DNA from: an uncultured Thermomicrobiales bacterium
Lineage (GTDB): Bacteria > Chloroflexota > Chloroflexia > Thermomicrobiales > UBA6265
Reading direction: 5' to 3'
DNA: 64,000 bases
NCBI GenBank assembly: GCA_902806355.1
Contig: CADCWI010000059.1
Location: forward strand, 15,197-79,196
The translations under genes were made by a program, and so were the position numbers. The notes below the pieces were generated by a model that saw only the letters and a program-made list of their open reading frames with translations, did not search any database and was not told where the DNA came from. Shown piece after piece: positions 61,271-64,000 of the stretch (position 1 is the stretch's first letter; each line of letters starts with the position of its first letter).

Positions 61271-62386
61271 TCACGCGACTCGGACGATTCCCGTGCGCGC
61301 TACCGAACTTCCGGGTGCAATGTGCTCAGCTTCAGGTGTCCGGACCTCGAATACCATGTCGTCATCGGTGTAGAGGAGTGAATCGGCATCAGGCACGGCC
61401 TGGATCTGCCGAATCTCACCCATTGACCCTTGCACGGCGTTCCACGGCCCCTCGGGGTTCCCGGCGATGTAGAGACCATTCGCCGAGCCCACGACCAGGG
61501 ATTCGTTGTCCGCACTCAGGAACGCCACAGCGAACAAGCCGAACGATTCCGGCTCGACGTTGGCGGGAAGCCCCGCCTGACTGGGGTCCTGTTGGAGGAT
61601 GACATCATCGAGGCCATCCGCTGAACGTGCCCACGATCCACCGGCATCCTCCGATACCCACACGCCGTCCACCGCCGCGAGGATGTAAAGGTCGTCACGG
61701 GCCGCGACGTCCCCGATCGCCCAGTATTCCCGCAGGGGCTCCGACAGCCGAGGATCGGCTGGATCGCTCAGGTCGAGCCGATAGAGGCGTGACGTGCCAC
61801 CTTCACTGGTCATCCCGAACAGGACGCGGGGTCCACGAGCGTCGTCCTCGGATGTGATCGAGGCGAAGGCGGTGATCTCGTAACCGGCCTCGATGCCGGC
61901 GAGATTCGACCAGGTCACACCGGCATCTGTCGAGAGCATCATCCCGGAGCAGGTCGCGCCGAGTGCAATGCCGCTCTCGCTCCAAACCGCGAGCGGGCGC
62001 AGGGCCTCGATATTTTCAACCTGTTCCCAGGCGCCGCCTCCGTCCTTGGATCGCTCCAGCGGCGTGCTGCTCCCACCCCGGAGACAGGGGGAATGATCAC
62101 CGCTTAGCAGGAGCTTCGGATCGTCGGCGGCAAACACGACGGAGCCAGGGCCGGGAGCATCCCCGGTTCGCCTCCAGTCAGCGCCGACCTCCCTGATGTA
62201 GACGCCTTGACCGAGGACAACGTGCGACGTCGTCTCGGGAGATGAATCGGCAAGTCGTGTGATCGAATCCCCGTCGATCATCAGAGCGGCCGGTTCATTC
62301 GAAGCCCGCGAGGATACCCCGGTGGTGGACGATGGCGCGATGGCCAGGAAAGCGATCAGCACGAGCATTCGCGACAGTTGGTTCAT
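61271..62386 (-). CDS. exported BNR/sialidase-like repeat protein
   Basis: A ~371-residue protein with an N-terminal export signal (MNQLSRMLVLIAFLAIAPSS). The mature chain is a propeller-like repeat protein with several Asp-box-type units: ERSKDGGGAWEQVE, LSTDAGVTWSNL and VSEDAGGSWARS, each near the end of a blade. Such proteins resemble the YCF48/Vps10/BNR sensors found on the outside of many bacteria. Two cysteines (DHSPCLRGG, GATCSGM) may bond. No glycosidase catalytic triad was recognised, so sialidase activity is unlikely. ATG 62386; the frame is open to 62482. Divergent from the last gene. Confidence 0.72.
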   Translation of the reverse strand: MNQLSRMLVLIAFLAIAPSSTTGVSSRASNEPAALMIDGDSITRLADSSPETTSHVVLGQGVYIREVGADWRRTGDAPGPGSVVFAADDPKLLLSGDHSPCLRGGSSTPLERSKDGGGAWEQVENIEALRPLAVWSESGIALGATCSGMMLSTDAGVTWSNLAGIEAGYEITAFASITSEDDARGPRVLFGMTSEGGTSRLYRLDLSDPADPRLSEPLREYWAIGDVAARDDLYILAAVDGVWVSEDAGGSWARSADGLDDVILQQDPSQAGLPANVEPESFGLFAVAFLSADNESLVVGSANGLYIAGNPEGPWNAVQGSMGEIRQIQAVPDADSLLYTDDDMVFEVRTPEAEHIAPGSSVARTGIVRVA

Positions 62387-62617
62387 GACGGTTTCCGTTC
62401 GCTGAGAGAAACGCGTGTCCCCGGGCTCGGTACGCACCATGCGCATCATCCGCGGTTCCGTGCCGCCGTTCCAAGGGGCCATCCTTGCAACAATCCAGCG
62501 AGCGCCGTACCCGAGGACGAGACGGCAAAAGCCCGAAGATACGTCGATACAAATGCGCTTGGCACGAATGTAGCAGAATGGGCGGTGGTTGGCGTTCCGG
62601 GCCGGGCCCGGAAGCGC

Positions 62618-64000
62618 ATGTCAGGGCTGCAGCACCACCTGCGCCTTGGCGGATTTCATCACGAGTGTAGAGGCAGAACCGCCATCGTTACTCATTCCGA
62701 TCGACCCCCCGCGGTCATCACCCGTGCTCCCGCACATTGCGTCAAGGGGTTCTGGCTTGCCGCGACAACACGCCGGGCAGACGTGATCTCGCTCACGATC
62801 CTGATCCTGACCATTGTCGCTGGCGCATGGGACCTCCTGATCGACCCTGTCCGTGCTGGCCTCGACACGCTCACCTTCTTTTGGCCGACCTACGCGTTCC
62901 TTGGTGACCAATTGCGGAGCGGTAACGTGCCAGGATGGAACCCGTACCAATTCTCGGGGGTGCCGTTCGCCGCAGACCCTGAATCAGGTTGGATGTACGT
63001 GCCGGCGATGCTGATCTTCAGCTTGTTGCCACTCGCGGCGGCACTCAAGGTCTATGCCGTGGCGCATATCCTGATCGCCGGATGCGGAACGTACTTCTAT
63101 GGTCGGATAATCGGCCTGGTTCCGGCGGGAGCGCTCGTGTCGGCATGGGCCGTTTCCCAGGGCGGTCTGTTCAGCGATCGCTCACGGTGTTGCTACACAC
63201 ACATTCAGGTCGCGGCGTGGATTCCAATCGCGCTGCTTGGTGTCGAGCTCGCGGTTCGCGCGGTGCGTCACAGGCAGCGGATGCTCGCCTGGCTGCTGAC
63301 GGGTTTCGCAATCAGCCAAATGTTGTCCGGCTGGATCGGTCAGGGCGCCATGTACGGGCTTATGTTCACTGGCGCGTACGTGTTCTTCCGCACTGCTGTC
63401 CATCCGCCCACATCGGAAGGACCGGTCGGGACGCGATTCGTTCAGGCCGCTCGACACGGGTTGATCCCACTCGTATTTGGGGCGGGTTTCGCGGCACCGG
63501 GTATGCTTCCCAGATTTGCGTATTATGGCGAATCCAACCTCGCCGAGGGGTACAGTGGATCTGCCGCATGGGCGGCACAGGTCGGGGGATGGACCTTCGG
63601 TCGCCAGCTCGAGCTGCTCTTCCATCCATCGGGATGGTTCTTCCTGGGAGCGACCGTTATCGCGCTCGGCTTCGTCGCCATCTTCCATCCATGGAATCGG
63701 CACTATGTCGTGTTCTTCCTCTTGCTCACCGCAGCTGGCTTTACGCTCGGGCTGGAACAGCACACCGCTCTCCACCGGTTGCTCTTCGCCATCCTGCCGG
63801 GGTTCGAAGACTTGCACACGCATTTCCCCGAACGAGTCGCGATCGTTCTTCCTTTCGGTCCCGCCATGCTCGCCGGGATCGGAATGACGAATCTGTTGCG
63901 GGATCCCAGCTCCCGAACCCTGCTGATCGCGTCATTGACTGTCGGAATCGGCGCATTCTCGATGCGCGCGATCCGCTTGGGCTTCACTCTCCAGTCCTGG
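62618..64000 (+). CDS. YfhO-like membrane protein (GT-C fold), partial at window end
   Basis: The frame is open from ATG 62618 (GGAAG seven bases upstream) to the last base of the window, 461 residues so far. A basic N-terminal stretch is followed by a hydrophobic helix (VISLTILILTIVAGAWDLL) and then the exterior loop FFWPTYAFLGDQL, with RSGNVPGWNPYQFSGVPF downstream, the pattern seen in YfhO-type proteins that handle lipid-linked sugars. About nine more helices follow, with FHPSGWFFLGA between two of them. A later GTG at 62783 could be the start of a shorter protein. The C-terminal part lies outside. Probably envelope glycan related. Confidence 0.8.
   Translation, partial: MSGLQHHLRLGGFHHECRGRTAIVTHSDRPPAVITRAPAHCVKGFWLAATTRRADVISLTILILTIVAGAWDLLIDPVRAGLDTLTFFWPTYAFLGDQLRSGNVPGWNPYQFSGVPFAADPESGWMYVPAMLIFSLLPLAAALKVYAVAHILIAGCGTYFYGRIIGLVPAGALVSAWAVSQGGLFSDRSRCCYTHIQVAAWIPIALLGVELAVRAVRHRQRMLAWLLTGFAISQMLSGWIGQGAMYGLMFTGAYVFFRTAVHPPTSEGPVGTRFVQAARHGLIPLVFGAGFAAPGMLPRFAYYGESNLAEGYSGSAAWAAQVGGWTFGRQLELLFHPSGWFFLGATVIALGFVAIFHPWNRHYVVFFLLLTAAGFTLGLEQHTALHRLLFAILPGFEDLHTHFPERVAIVLPFGPAMLAGIGMTNLLRDPSSRTLLIASLTVGIGAFSMRAIRLGFTLQSW

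Noticed and set aside
61271..62386. Sialidase
   Set aside because: Asp-box-like repeats are present, but the arginine triad and catalytic Tyr/Glu of sialidases are not recognisable.
1..64000. CRISPR array or cas genes
   Set aside because: No regularly spaced short direct repeats and no Cas-like protein anywhere in the window; the only tandem repeat is the two-copy element at 1761-2018.

Overview
The window is G+C-rich bacterial chromosome with densely packed genes. Gene content fits a Chloroflexota bacterium of the Thermomicrobia type (Sphaerobacter or Thermomicrobium relatives). The pointers are two adjacent Agl23/TIGR03663-type membrane glycosyltransferases, a homodimeric-type pyruvate dehydrogenase E1, a mycothiol-type formaldehyde dehydrogenase, many GTG/TTG starts and several beta-propeller or lipoprotein genes. 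The lineage is inferred from gene families; no rRNA is present. I see no phage, conjugative element, intact insertion sequence or CRISPR array.

Layout. 1-1.7 kb: divergent Gfo/Idh/MocA oxidoreductase (cut by the window edge) and a polyol-type zinc dehydrogenase, followed by a doublet of REP/MITE-like repeats. 2.0-5.4 kb: minus-strand cluster of lipase-like hydrolase, PAP2-like membrane enzyme and AlkA-type DNA glycosylase. 5.4-11.7 kb: gene-poor stretch with hairpin-rich non-coding DNA, an MFS exporter, a two-HKD phospholipase D lipoprotein, a well-delimited candidate structured RNA (10.17-10.36 kb) and tRNA-Glu(CTC). 11.8-18 kb: PdxH, a secreted protein, pyruvate dehydrogenase E1 and small membrane or acidic proteins. 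18-24 kb: two giant GT-C-like membrane proteins, one fused to an NHL propeller. 23.8-28.4 kb: DUF503 protein, M24 peptidase, and an unusual HAD-phosphatase/SerA fusion. 28.5-35.4 kb: degenerate receiver, tyrosine recombinase, lipoproteins, gamma-glutamyltransferase and a Tat-exported solute-binding protein.

35.6-44 kb: ABC-F ATPase overlapping a kinase of the aminoglycoside phosphotransferase fold, a decayed enolase-superfamily fragment facing an intact mannonate-dehydratase-like relative, then divergent polyphosphate kinase and pyruvate kinase. 44-54 kb is mainly housekeeping: FtsH, an FdhD-like protein without the cysteine motif, RsgA, an A-type Fe-S carrier, the principal sigma factor, a YciI protein and MutS. 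54-64 kb: thiol-dependent formaldehyde dehydrogenase, another GT-C mannosyltransferase-like protein, OsmC, aldehyde dehydrogenase, leucyl aminopeptidase, a BNR-like exported protein and the 5' part of a YfhO-like membrane protein that runs off the window.

Themes. Central carbon and phosphate energy metabolism (PDH E1, pyruvate kinase, polyphosphate kinase), serine synthesis (SerA fusion) and sugar-acid or polyol oxidation (polyol dehydrogenase, mannonate-dehydratase-like enzyme, semialdehyde dehydrogenase) are present. So are envelope glycan assembly (four GT-C-like proteins) and stress or repair functions (AlkA, MutS, OsmC, FtsH). Most genes sit singly or in pairs with their own hairpin terminators. 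The strongest unusual items are the HAD-SerA fusion, the candidate ncRNA with an inverted repeat around its -10 box, the cysteine-less FdhD-like protein, the GT-C/NHL fusion and the hairpin-rich segment at 5.8-6.0 kb.
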